DNA from: Actinomyces israelii DSM 43320
GTDB taxonomy: Bacteria > Actinomycetota > Actinomycetes > Actinomycetales > Actinomycetaceae
Reading direction: 5' to 3'
Length of the DNA: 49,029 nucleotides
Assembly (NCBI RefSeq): GCF_000711965.1
Contig: NZ_JONS01000029.1
Coordinates: 1 to 49,029 of the forward strand
Shown here: in pieces, positions 24,592 through 34,200 of the stretch
Layout: every line of letters starts with the position of its first letter
Numbering within the stretch: position 1 is the stretch's first letter
Position numbers and translations under genes: made by a program
The notes under the pieces: model-generated
The model's database searches: none
Told to the model about the DNA's origin: nothing
The model's input: only the letters and a program-made list of their open reading frames with translations

Positions 24592-26559
24592 TCACTGGGG
24601 CTGGGAGGTCAGCATGATCTCCTCGTAGTCCAGGCGGGTGAGGGCGTACTCGATGGAGCCCGCCGAGTACAGGCCCAGCTCCCCGGCGTCCAGGAGCGCC
24701 TCGCGCTGAGCGCGGACCATGTCCAGGGTCGTGGCCCGAGCGGCGGCGATCTCGCGGTGGCGGACCTCGGGGTCCTTCCACGCCTCCGCGGCCAGGGCGG
24801 CCGAGACGACGTAGTCGCCGTTGTCCTTGCGCACAATGTGAGTGGTCAGGTCCGAGGTGCTCCTCGGGACGACTCCCACCACCGTCCCCGTGGCCTGCTG
24901 GGAGGCGTCGGGCTCCGGTGCGGGGCCGGACGGCTCGATGGGATCACCGTCGTCGTGCTCGATGACCGTGCTGGGGGACTCCGCCTCCCGGCGGTCCGCC
25001 CCGCCGAGGTCCGCGTCGTCGCGCTCGGCAATGACCTCCTTGGCAGCGGTGATCAGGAGGCGGATGAGCTCGCCGCGCTCCTCCTCGTCGGCGGGCCCCT
25101 CTATGGAGGGGCGCACGGCCCTGACCACCCACGGGAGCGTCAGGCCCTGGATGACGAGGGATCCCGCGGCCACGAGGATGGCGATCAGGAGGAGGAAGGA
25201 GCGGTTGGGGGCCGAGGCGGGCAGGGTCTGGGCGGCCGCGAGGGTGACGGCGCCGCGCATCCCGGCCCAGACGATGACAGCTCCCTCCCTCAGGCCCAGC
25301 GGCTCGTCGCGGTAGTACTCCACATCCGCGCCGCGACGGCGGATCCGGCCCACGGCGCGGGAGGCGCGGCGCTGGGCCCGCTCGGGGCTGGTGGGCAGGC
25401 GGTGCAGCCTGAGCGCCCGCTTGAGGCGGCGCCTGATCCCGCGCCGGTGCGGGTCCCAGGGGATCTGCATCTCCTCGGGGACCTCGCCGTGGGCGATGGC
25501 CTGACAGCGTCTCTCAAAGGCCTGGACGGACTCGCTCATCTCCTCCCAGCGGGTGGCGTGCCGCTCGGCGCGGCGGCGCAGCCAGACCAGCATGGGGGCC
25601 ACGACGGCGGCCCGCACCAGCACCGTGAGCCCTCCGGCGAGGGCGGCGAGCCAGGCTGCGATGGCGATGCTGGGGCCCTCGGCCAGGACGTCCTCGACGA
25701 TGCCGAAGAACTGCAGGCCCATGACGAGGAAGATGAATCCCTCCAGGACGAGCTCGACGGTGTGCCAGGTCTCCTGCCCGGCGATCCGGTGGTCGGGGGG
25801 CAGGATGCGCGGGGCCCGGTGGCCGGTGACCAGGCCGGCGATGACGGCGGCTACGAGTCCACTGCCGCCCAGGTGCTCGGCGGGGATGGCGGCGAGGAAG
25901 GGGATGGTGAAGGAGATGACCGTGTCCACGGATGCGTCCGTGATGCGGGCCCGCAGGTGCAGGGTCAGCTCGCCGACCGCCCATCCCACGGCCAGGGCCA
26001 CGAGGACGGCGGCGGCGAAGCTGCCCGCGACTCCCCCCACGGTCACGGTGCCGGCGGTTGCGGCGCCGCTGGCGGAGGACAGGACCACCAGGGCGGTGGC
26101 GTCGTTGAGGAGGCCCTCGCCCTCCAGGACGGTGATTATGCGCTGGGAGACGCCCAGGCGCCTGGCTATGGAGATGGCGACGGCGTCGGTGGGGCTCAGG
26201 ACGGCGCCCATGGCGATGGCCCACGCCAGGGACAGGCTCGGGACCACGAGGGTGAGGACGGCGCCGATGACTCCGGCGGAGACGGCCACGAGGAGGACCG
26301 CCAGGACCGCCACGGAGGCGAGCTCGCGGCGGAAGTTGATGGTGGAGATATTGACGGCGGTGGCGTACAGGAGGGGCGGGAGGACTCCTTCGAGGATGAT
26401 CTCCGGCTCGATCTCGATGGCGGGCACGGCCGGCAGGAAGCCGACGACGATGCCGGCCGCGAGCAGCAGGAGCGCCGGGGCGACCCGGACGCGGTCGCTG
26501 ATCTGGGTGGCGCCGGCGATCGCCAGCAGGCCCGCCACGGCGATAATGAGGAGGTCCAT
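24592..26559 (-). CDS. CPA1-family Na+/H+ antiporter
   Basis: A 655-residue membrane protein with about 12 helices. The CPA1 core is visible: VLPPLLYATAVNI (near residue 60), AIAMGAVLSPTDAVAISIAR (near 112), EGEGLLNDATALVVLSSASG (near 145, with the ion-binding Asp), and WAGMRGAVTLAAAQTLP in a later helix. A long cytoplasmic loop (about 340-415) and a 155-residue soluble C-terminal tail follow. It exchanges protons for Na+ or other monovalent cations. It converges on the radical SAM gene; no clear terminator lies in the 72-bp gap. Confidence 0.9.
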   Translation of the reverse strand: MDLLIIAVAGLLAIAGATQISDRVRVAPALLLLAAGIVVGFLPAVPAIEIEPEIILEGVLPPLLYATAVNISTINFRRELASVAVLAVLLVAVSAGVIGAVLTLVVPSLSLAWAIAMGAVLSPTDAVAISIARRLGVSQRIITVLEGEGLLNDATALVVLSSASGAATAGTVTVGGVAGSFAAAVLVALAVGWAVGELTLHLRARITDASVDTVISFTIPFLAAIPAEHLGGSGLVAAVIAGLVTGHRAPRILPPDHRIAGQETWHTVELVLEGFIFLVMGLQFFGIVEDVLAEGPSIAIAAWLAALAGGLTVLVRAAVVAPMLVWLRRRAERHATRWEEMSESVQAFERRCQAIAHGEVPEEMQIPWDPHRRGIRRRLKRALRLHRLPTSPERAQRRASRAVGRIRRRGADVEYYRDEPLGLREGAVIVWAGMRGAVTLAAAQTLPASAPNRSFLLLIAILVAAGSLVIQGLTLPWVVRAVRPSIEGPADEEERGELIRLLITAAKEVIAERDDADLGGADRREAESPSTVIEHDDGDPIEPSGPAPEPDASQQATGTVVGVVPRSTSDLTTHIVRKDNGDYVVSAALAAEAWKDPEVRHREIAAARATTLDMVRAQREALLDAGELGLYSAGSIEYALTRLDYEEIMLTSQPQ

Positions 26560-26625
26560 GGGGCAAGCCTACGGCCCTGGTGGCCGCGGGTCTGTGGCCC
26601 CGCAGACCGAGCGGCGCGTCCCCTT

Positions 26626-26665
26626 CGCCGAGATCGGTTCACTTCCGCGTCGAGATCTGTTCTGA
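26626..26665 (-). repeat. Two tandem copies of the iterated motif, inverted
   Basis: Read on the minus strand, GAACAGATCTCGACGCGG is followed by AAGTGAACCGATCTCGGCG. The second is the exact reverse complement of 22679-22700, so the AMMECR1-radical SAM-antiporter block is bracketed by inverted copies. Confidence 0.75.
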
Positions 26666-26759
26666 CGGAGCCTTCCCGGCTGACGCCGTCAGAGAGCCGG
26701 CCATGACCCGCAGGCGGTGGGCAGCCAGCGATTGCGTGGATGCTGCGTTCGCGCTTCTC

Positions 26760-26998
26760 GCGTCCGTTGAGATGCGGCCCGAGACGGCTCGGAAGCTCGA
26801 GGGTCTGGCGGCGCGCTGTCGTTCTACCTGCGTCAGGCGGCCGAGGAGCGCGTCGATGCGCTCGTCCGGGGGCACGACGTCCTGGCCGACGCCGAGGGCG
26901 TCCGTACCGGGCGTATCCCCGCATCCCCGCTCACCGAGGTGGAGGCGGATCTTGGCCTGGGCAGTCTGGAGGGTCGAGCTCTCGGCCTTAAGGCGTGA
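26760..26998 (+). pseudogene. RHH-type antitoxin relic
   Basis: One frame carries MRPETARKLEGLAARC, and after a frameshift near 26820 the next frame gives FYLRQAAEERVDALVRGHDV to a stop at 26998. The order fits ribbon-helix-helix antitoxins (V.MP.ET..KLE.LA..TGRS.SFYLR.A.EE...), with the turn between helices deleted. The toxin partner expected downstream is absent; an opposite-strand HTH gene overlaps its last 11 bp. Confidence 0.55.
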
Positions 26999-27518
26999 CT
27001 ACCGGTCTCGGATTTGTCGGTGATTGTTGCGGCTCCTTTTGTGAGCTCGCGAGACGCTCGTGAGACGCCTCGATCCAGGCGTTAATGATGTCGGCCTCGG
27101 GCTGGGACGGGTAGCGCACGCCATTGTCGGCGGCCCGTCCGCAGGAGAGCGCCCAGGCCCACACGTCGTGCCAGGACCAGACTCCCCCGCCGACGGGGTT
27201 GACCGCGAGCGGGAAGTCGTCCCGGCGCCTGCCGGAGGTCCAGTTCTGGACGGCCTGGCGCGTCACGCCCAGACGGGCGGCGATCTCGGAGCGGGTGAGG
27301 AGGTCCGGCACCAGGCGCAGGATCCGCAGGCCGTGGGACTGGAGCTCGGTCACCATTGTGCGGGCGGCGCGGTCGAAATCGTTTCCCTCTGCCAGCACGG
27401 TGACGAACTCGTGGCCGGTGTGATCGGTGCCGACCGTCGCCTCGTAGTCGTTGATGAGCGTGTCAATCAGGCCGTCGTCAACGTGCTCCACGTGGAAGGT
27501 CATCTCAAACAGGTTCAT
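26988..27518 (-). CDS. HTH regulator, defence-island edge
   Basis: A 176-residue protein with an N-terminal alpha/beta segment (residues 1-65: FEMTFHVEHVDDGLIDTLI) and a helix-turn-helix near 70-100 (LLTRSEIAARLGVTRQAVQN, then WTSGRRRDDFP). A tryptophan-rich patch (GGGVWSWHDVWAWA) follows. The design recalls excisionase/AlpA-like DNA-binding proteins of actinobacteria. An AGAAGGA site precedes ATG 27518. It lies downstream of the defence operon and could regulate it, but this is inference. Confidence 0.7.
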   Translation of the reverse strand: MNLFEMTFHVEHVDDGLIDTLINDYEATVGTDHTGHEFVTVLAEGNDFDRAARTMVTELQSHGLRILRLVPDLLTRSEIAARLGVTRQAVQNWTSGRRRDDFPLAVNPVGGGVWSWHDVWAWALSCGRAADNGVRYPSQPEADIINAWIEASHERLASSQKEPQQSPTNPRPVVTP

Positions 27519-27614
27519 CGTCCAAGTCCTTCTCGAAGGGCCCCACGTATGGGCAGTACAACGCAGACAAACTCCGCCGTACGGTGACCAGACTGCGCTG
27601 CCGCCAGGCCGTTG

Positions 27615-28046
27615 TCAATCGTCAACAGGCTTTGTGCCGGGCCGGACCCGCTCGTAGAGGAGGGGCTCCAGGGCGCGCATGCGCTCCTCGACGGCGCGGG
27701 TCAGGAGCGCATCGTCCAGGCGCAGGCCGAGCTCGACATTGCGCTCCTCGGCGCTGATCGACATGTTGGCGCTGGTGACAATGAGTATCTGGCCGTCCAC
27801 CGCCACGAACTTGGCGTGGTTGCGCACGCACCACACCGTCAGGCCCGGGACAGGCGCAGGACCGACCGTCCATGCACTGGCGCCTGGATCGGCCTCCTCT
27901 GCGTTGGCCATACCTTTCGGCTGTAGAAGATCCGCACATCGGGCGCCTTGGGACATGGCAGGAAGGCCAGGCAAGACGAGAACACCATGCGTGAGGTGGT
28001 CCGCCCTGATCGTCTCCCCGGACTGAGCACCGCACCGACTCAACAC
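27615..28046 (-). pseudogene. DrmC-like phospholipase D relic (DISARM-type)
   Basis: The C-terminal half reads RNHAKFVAVDGQILIVTSAN, then MSISAEERNVELGLRL. This holds one HxKxxxxD (HKD) motif and matches PLD-family proteins such as DISARM DrmC. A complete enzyme needs two HKD motifs and about 200-250 residues. The first 80 codons of this 143-codon frame are compositionally odd and carry no motif, so the N-terminal half is lost or frame-shifted. It is the same strand as the defence operon but 1 kb beyond its last gene. Confidence 0.7.
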
Positions 28047-28189
28047 GCGGCGACCTGAGCACAGCAGAGTCCACCAGCGAACTCGTGGACTATCTGCACC
28101 GGGTGCGCGACGCGACCGTCACGCGAGGACCGCCACTGCGCGCCTGTCTCCACGACCTTGCCGTCCCTTCACGCGGTAGAATGTAAGGC
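28047..28189. other. Short intergenic stretch with unassigned plus-strand frame
   Basis: A plus frame ending at 28185 reads DLSTAESTSELVDYLHRVRD and looks protein-like but has no start and no recognised family; it may be a gene remnant. The stretch also holds the promoter of the next gene. Confidence 0.35.
28177..28182 (+). promoter_or_regulatory. -10 element, predicted leaderless start
   Basis: TAGAAT ends 7 nt before the ATG at 28190, so transcription should begin at or next to the start codon. The AAGG between them is too close to the ATG to serve as a ribosome site. No convincing -35 was found. Confidence 0.45.
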
Positions 28190-28942
28190 ATGGGACGCCA
28201 AGCCGGTTACTACGAATGGGACAACGACAAACTAACTCCAGGACGGAAGAAGGAGGGCGGGTGGCACCAGAATCTCTACGACGCAGACGGCCGCCTGAAA
28301 GGAAACGCCCGATTCGTCCCCGTTGACGAATCAGAATCCGAAACGTACTACGCCACCGAGGCGACGTATGCCTCTAACGACGAACATCAACTTACGGAGG
28401 AGCAGGAAGAACGCGCGCAGATGATTGCCGAAGTCCTCTCTGATCTGATCACCATCGGCATTGAACGAACTAAGCCGCATGTCAAGAGATGGTGGAAGGA
28501 GACCGCCTTTCCGTTCATATCCATACAGACTTCCAAGATCCGTCTCCGACGACGCGAGCACGGGAATTCATGGGAAAGTATCGAGAGAGGAAACCCCATC
28601 GTTGAGACCGACGCACCCGAACCCCCTCGGATGTCAAGCGCCGAAGCTCAAGCCCGCGTATTGGCCGCGATTGCGGCCCGCGCCTATAGCGACGAACAAA
28701 TGCGGAAAGTCTTCAATGCCCGCATCGTCGACGCACAGGACGCGGTCGATGTCAGTCAGATACTCTCGAAAATCCCTCGGGAGGAGCTCTTTGCGATTAT
28801 CGAGCGCATGGTGCGCAATCCGGCGATGCTGGAGGACTCCAACCTAGCAGACCTCGCAGGTATCCTGCACTCTGCGCAGCAGACAGCCTACGACCCTATT
28901 GAACGTGACAACAGCGATCGAGAGCACCTCAACCACTATTAG
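28190..28942 (+). CDS. Unrecognised protein inside the defence island
   Basis: A 250-residue soluble protein with no family I recognise. The N-terminus has an aromatic motif (GRQAGYYEWDNDKLTPGRKK, GGWHQNLYDADGRLKGNARF); the middle is acidic then basic (KPHVKRWWKETAFPF, near residue 95); the C-terminal 110 residues are helical (AEAQARVLAAIAARAYSDEQ, LSKIPREELFAIIERMV). G+C is clearly lower than in neighbours (roughly 54%), suggesting recent arrival. It is transcribed toward the defence operon and stops 78 bp from the last operon gene. A predicted -10 implies a leaderless transcript. A defence accessory or regulator role is a guess from location. Confidence 0.65.
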   Translation: MGRQAGYYEWDNDKLTPGRKKEGGWHQNLYDADGRLKGNARFVPVDESESETYYATEATYASNDEHQLTEEQEERAQMIAEVLSDLITIGIERTKPHVKRWWKETAFPFISIQTSKIRLRRREHGNSWESIERGNPIVETDAPEPPRMSSAEAQARVLAAIAARAYSDEQMRKVFNARIVDAQDAVDVSQILSKIPREELFAIIERMVRNPAMLEDSNLADLAGILHSAQQTAYDPIERDNSDREHLNHY

Positions 28943-28986
28943 ACCGGTCGTCAGGCCGGATCTACTCTCGTCATCTCGCCGTTGAC

Positions 28987-29004
28987 AGCACGTGCCGGCG
29001 TGCT
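28987..29004. terminator. Weak hairpin between convergent genes
   Basis: AGCACG and CGTGCT form a 6-bp stem with a 6-nt loop in the 78-bp gap between the unrecognised gene and the end of the defence operon. No T run. Low support. Confidence 0.3.
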
Positions 29005-29020
29005 CGTATGTGCGGGACGC

Positions 29021-31201
29021 TCAGCACACGAGGAGGCGTTCGCGGGCGCGGGTGGCGGAGACGTAGACGAGGTTGCGGTCGCGACGGTCGTCCCTGGCGT
29101 GCAGGGCGGAGGCGTCGCGCACCGCTACCGCCCGGTACTCCAGCCCCTTGGCGCGGTGCATCGTCATGACGCGGACGGCGTCGGGGAGGGTCTCCTCGTT
29201 GGTGGTCCGTCCGACCTCGACGGCGGGTATCTCCGCCTCGGTGAGCAGCCCCACAGTGTCCTCCACGCCCTTGCGGCTGGTACGCACGACGGCGATCTCC
29301 TGGCGCCTCATCGGCCTGTCCTGGTCCGGACTGACGAGGCGTCGCAGCCACTCGGTCAGGGCGGCGTCAGAGTCGGGCGGCAGCCCCGCCTCATCAGGCC
29401 GGTCCACCGGTGGACCGGAGAAGACCGAGCGGGCGCCGCGGAGAGTGTCGGACTGTTCGTCGAGGTCGTCGGCGTCGGGGTCAGCCACGCCGAGGGACCA
29501 GGAGAGGATCTCCTTGGAGGTGCGGTAGTTGACAGTAAGCCTGCGCGAACGCCCTCGTGTCTTAATGCCGAAACGACTCAGCGGGACGGGGCGCCCGTAA
29601 ATGCGCTGGTGGGCGTCGCCGACGATAAAGAGGTCATCCTGTCCCGGGGGGACGACGCCACGCAGAAGACGCCAGTGCGCGGCGGTGAGGTCCTGCGCCT
29701 CATCAACCACGACGTGCCGGATTCCCAGGCGCTCTGCGATATCCGGGTCGCGGCCCAGGAGAAGAGCAGCCCGGTGCGGGACCTGCGACCACAGGTAGCG
29801 GCCGTCAATATCGAGGGCGTTGGTAAGCCGCTCATAGGCTTTCCACACGCTAAGACGCTGGCGTCGGGACAGGCGCGAGCCGCGACCTACTCGCGGGGTC
29901 GCGAAGTAGTCGTCCCGGCTGCTTATGGCCCCCGTGAGGATGACGGACTCGATCTCCTCGGCGAGGTCGAGGCCCGCTGGCAGACCCGTCATCCCGTCGG
30001 CGGCATCCGCGACGTAGTCCCTGTACTCACTGGAAGTCAGTGCCCGGCGTCCGTCCAGCCACTTCTCTCCCTCAGGGGACTGCCGCAGGACCCGGTGGGC
30101 GAGCGCGTCCACGGTCAGGACCCCCACGCGGCTGCCCGCCAGTCTCTGCCCGGCCAGTGTGTCGAGCTGGGTGCCGATCGTGGTGGCGAGGTTCTTGGTG
30201 TAGGTCAGCAGGAGGACCGCGGGCATCAGCCCGGTGGCCCGCTCGGCGGTCTGCTCGCACAGGAAGCGGGCACGGTGAATGGCGGTGACGGTCTTGCCGG
30301 TCCCGGCGCCGCCGGTGACCCGGTAGGGGCCGTTCCAGCCCGTGTGCCGAGCGAGAGAGGCCTGGGTCGGGTGGAGCCAGACGCGCCACGCCGCCAGGGG
30401 CCCCTCGAAGGCCGCCTGGACGGCCGCGGAGTCCTCGGCGTCGACGAAGACGATCTGGGAGATGGGGCGGCGCATGGCCTCAACGAGGTCGTCCGTGTCA
30501 ACCTCCCCGACGGCGAGGTACTCCTCGCGCACGGCCTGGACGTCCTTGCCCGCCAGGAGGTCGAGGACAATGACGCCCTGCGTGAGGGGCAGCTCCTCTG
30601 CGACGGACTCCGCCTCCTGCTTGGTCCGGGCGGCCACGAGCTCCTCGGCGGAGTCCTGCCGTATCCCCAGTTCGACCAGTACAGCGGGATCCCATCCGTG
30701 AAGGGGCGACGGCGTCGCGGGGGCCGTCGGCGCCGCAGCAGTGTCCGTGTCATTCACCCGCTGCGTACTCGCGGTCCTGGCTTTATCCGGTGAGCCCGTT
30801 CTATCCGCGTCCTGCCCGGCAGCGGGACGGCTCGCGGCAGCCTCCTCGGCCTCCAGCTCCCGGGAGGCTCGGACGGCATTGGCGTCGAAGATGTCCAGGG
30901 CACCGGTTGCCGTGTTGACGCCGATCGTGACGTGCTCGGCGTACTTGTTCGCCTTGTCGTGCGTGTCCACGGCGAGCAGGCCGTAGACGTCGGCTGCGGC
31001 CTGGATCATGACGGCGCGGTGGTTGAGGTCGACGCGGGCGGTGCGCACGCGCGGGTCCGCGGCGTTCTTGAGCGACTCAATGTTCAGGCCCGGGCGCCCG
31101 GTCTGGATCTTGGCCATAAAGGCCAGGACCTTGCTCTTGAGGGTGCCGTCCAGTTTGTCGACCTGGCGGGTGAAGCGCCGTGTCATGAAGATGGTGACCA
31201 T
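29021..31201 (-). CDS. RelE-like domain fused to UvrD/Rep-type helicase
   Basis: A 726-residue fusion. Residues 1-110 (MVTIFMTRRFTRQVDKLDGT, KIQTGRPGLNIESLK, ARVDLNHRAVMIQ) have the fold pattern of RelE/ParE toxins. After an Ala/Thr-rich linker comes a superfamily 1 helicase: Walker A TGGAGTGKTVTAIHRA (near 298), VVVDEAQDLTAAHWRLL (near 486), LTVNYRTSKEILSW (near 542), VRVMTMHRAKGLEYRAV and a C-terminal NLVYVSATRARERLLV. It should unwind or translocate on DNA using ATP. The start codon overlaps the stop of the YprA-like gene by 1 nt (TGATG). It is the last gene of the six-gene operon. Whether the RelE part cleaves RNA or only binds is unknown. Confidence 0.85.
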   Translation of the reverse strand: MVTIFMTRRFTRQVDKLDGTLKSKVLAFMAKIQTGRPGLNIESLKNAADPRVRTARVDLNHRAVMIQAAADVYGLLAVDTHDKANKYAEHVTIGVNTATGALDIFDANAVRASRELEAEEAAASRPAAGQDADRTGSPDKARTASTQRVNDTDTAAAPTAPATPSPLHGWDPAVLVELGIRQDSAEELVAARTKQEAESVAEELPLTQGVIVLDLLAGKDVQAVREEYLAVGEVDTDDLVEAMRRPISQIVFVDAEDSAAVQAAFEGPLAAWRVWLHPTQASLARHTGWNGPYRVTGGAGTGKTVTAIHRARFLCEQTAERATGLMPAVLLLTYTKNLATTIGTQLDTLAGQRLAGSRVGVLTVDALAHRVLRQSPEGEKWLDGRRALTSSEYRDYVADAADGMTGLPAGLDLAEEIESVILTGAISSRDDYFATPRVGRGSRLSRRQRLSVWKAYERLTNALDIDGRYLWSQVPHRAALLLGRDPDIAERLGIRHVVVDEAQDLTAAHWRLLRGVVPPGQDDLFIVGDAHQRIYGRPVPLSRFGIKTRGRSRRLTVNYRTSKEILSWSLGVADPDADDLDEQSDTLRGARSVFSGPPVDRPDEAGLPPDSDAALTEWLRRLVSPDQDRPMRRQEIAVVRTSRKGVEDTVGLLTEAEIPAVEVGRTTNEETLPDAVRVMTMHRAKGLEYRAVAVRDASALHARDDRRDRNLVYVSATRARERLLVC

Positions 31202-34200
31202 CAGTTCTCTCCTGCGAGGTGAGCCATAATGAGATCGGTAGCACGGTCTGCGGCATCCAAGGCGTTGAGGACGGTGAAGCCACGCGCCCGGAGGTAGTCG
31301 TCGCGTTCGGGGTCCGCGTCCACGACGACGGCGAGGCGCTCGTCGTCCCAGAGGAGCTCAATGGGCCAGCTGACGCGATCGTCCCCGACCTCCTCCCCCA
31401 CGAGGGGAAGCCTCGCCCCGCGGTGTCGCAGTGCCTCCGTGCACAGGCGGAGCTTGCTGCTGACAAGGTCAAGGACCTCTTCCCACGCCGCGGCCTGCCC
31501 GGCGTCCTCCGTCCCACCGGGGCCAGGCGGGGGCGGTGTCTCCGGCTCCTCCGCCCGGGTAGCGTGGGCGGGTGCCGCGGTGGCGGGCGCGGGCGGGGCC
31601 TTCAGGATGGTGGGGGTGGAGGCGGTGAAGGCGCAGGCCTCCCGCGGGGGTGTGGAGCCCTGCGCGGGTGAGATGCCGAGCATCTGGAGGACGTTGCCCC
31701 ACCGGAGCCAGTCGTGCCACAGCTCGGCGAAGCCGGGCCGGACGACGTCCGTGTCGGCGTCGGGAAGACGCAGGTAGGCGCTCACGCTGTGCTCGGGGCG
31801 GGTGGGGTCCTGCACGGACAGGATGATCGGCAGACCCGTTGCGGTGCGGCAGGGCAGGAGGAGGACGTCCTGGGGGCCGGTGGTCGGGACGGGGGTGCCG
31901 GCGCCCAGGGAGTCAACGGCCGCCGGCAGGGCGTCCGCGGGAACGTAGCAGGGCGGGAGGGAGGGGTCCTGGTGGCTGCCCGCCAGGGCCACGGCGACGG
32001 CGGCGGCCGCCTTCTGCCACAGGTCGCTGTCGGGGTCCTGGAGGATGGCTGTGAGCAGGTCCAGCGGGTTGGACCACAGGGCCGTGGTGCGCGGATCCTC
32101 TAGCCGGGCAGCCACGTCGGTGCGCACGGTTGAGCTCATCCACGGCGCCGACACCGCCCTGGCGGGGTTGTCGAGCTCACGCTGCGCCTCCTCGACGTCG
32201 TCCCAGGTCAGGGAGATGACCAGCTCCCCGCTCTGGCGCAGGTCGTGGCGGAGGCGCGCGTCGGCGCCGAGCCGGTTGAGACCTCCCTGGCCGGCGTGGA
32301 AGGCGCGTCCGTCGAGGTAGACGTTGACGGTGGCGCCGCGGTGGTCCTCCCTGGAGAGGGTGTAGTCGGTGACGGTCCCCCGCACCCGGCGCTGGGCGCG
32401 CACCATCCACCCGATGAGGTCGGTGCCGTCGGCGGACGGGACGGTCAGGCGCATGCTGGTGTAACCGTCACCGGTGTCGACGGGCGTCACCCTGCCGCCG
32501 TGGGCCTCGGCCCAGGCGGCGAGGTAGCGGCGGAAGCGGGCTTCGAGGACGGACTCGGGCTGGGCCTGGACGGTGATGTCGTCCAGGGAGTCGATCTTCT
32601 CCGTGGCCCACGGTTCCAGCAGGTTCTCAAGGACCTCGATGCTGCGACGGCGTGAGGCCAGCTCGAGGTGAATGGTGGGGAGGACGCCGAGCACGCAGTG
32701 ATGGCAGCCGTCCCTGCTGCCCGCGCAGCGGCAGGAGCGCAGGTGGGTGAGGGCCCGGTCCAGGACGCCGCGCAGGACCTCGGGGTCGGCGTAGCGGTCG
32801 AGGTAGCCGGTGCCGCCGGGAACGGTGTCGGCGACCACCAGGTAGCGGGTGGGCACGCCCTTGCTGCGTCCGGGCACGTCGCGGATATCCAGGTGCTGCG
32901 GGTCCCCGCCCAGGTCGAGTCGGATGCCGAGCATGAGCGCGGCCTCGAGCGCGACGAGCTCGGCGGGGTCGTCCAGGGCGGTCTCGGGCAGGAGGACGCG
33001 CAGCGCCTGGGTGGTGAGCTCGTGCTTGAGGTATACGCGGGTCCACTTCTCCTTCTCGCCCCGGCGGGTGCGGCAGAAGCCGCGGTGCCGCACGGCCTGA
33101 CCAGCGTTGCTGCCCTCACGCAGGTCGACGACGCCGCACATGGTGCAGGTGAGGAAGCCCGGGGCCTGGTGCTCGGTGCCGCCGACGACAAGGCCGGGTC
33201 CGGAGCGTGAGAGCGGGCCGAGGTTGTAGCTGCGGACGACTGCCCGGCTCAGGTGCTCCACGCCGAAGGTGTAGTCGCTCAGGCGCCAGGCGGAGGTGAC
33301 GGAGTCCTGGGGGTCCACGCCCCAGGCCATGTCGAAGGCGAGCCGGGAGCGCTCCTCCATGGAGTCGGTGATGGTGGTGTCCTCGATGCTCGCCACGGAG
33401 GAGACCCGTCGCAGAGGCCTCATGGTGACTCGCTGACCCACGTCGGTGACGCCGAGGCTGTGGCACTGGGGGCAGCCCTCCGCCCGCGGGCTGGGACCGG
33501 ACCAGCCGCAGGCGGGACAGACACAGGTGAGGCCCGCGGCGGCCTCGTCGGCGTTGAGGTCAATGGCGTCCACGACCACCTTGCGGCCGTAGGCGTAGAA
33601 GCTGGCCCCGGGTGCGAGCTCGCTCAGGGCGGTGGCCGAGGGGCGGGTGACCTCGTAGTCGACGTTCTGGATGTCCGAGGTGGCGCTGTCCTGGCTGTCG
33701 CCGCGCCACCACAGGTGCGCCTCCAGGGTGGTGGAGTCGTCCAGGAGGTTGTAGCCGGGCAGGAGGCCCTCGCGTCCCAGCGCGGTGAAGGTCTCGTTGA
33801 TCTCGGGGTCGTTGAGGTGGCGCGTCTGACGGCCGCGGAGTGCCCTCGCCTCCCCGCGGAGGCGCTCGAGGTCGCGTTCGTCCGCCTCGTCGCGGTGCCC
33901 GAGAGCGAGGAGGCGGTTGATACTGGCTTGTGTCTGCTTGCTCTGCTCACGCAGGGCACGGGTCTCGGCGTTCCACCGGCTGGCGATCCTGTCCACGGCG
34001 GCGGGCAGGCCGACGCGGCAGTGGGCGATGAGGTGGTCACGGGCGGGGGCGACCTCGCCAGGGAAGAGCGCGAGGAAGGAGTCGACGAGGGTCTCGGCGT
34101 GGGTAGAGACGTAGCCGGTGAACGTGTCGAGCCAGCAGGGCGCTGGGTCTGCTGACTCTTCCCCGGTGCCGCTGGGACCGGGGCGGCGCGCGTCGCGCCA

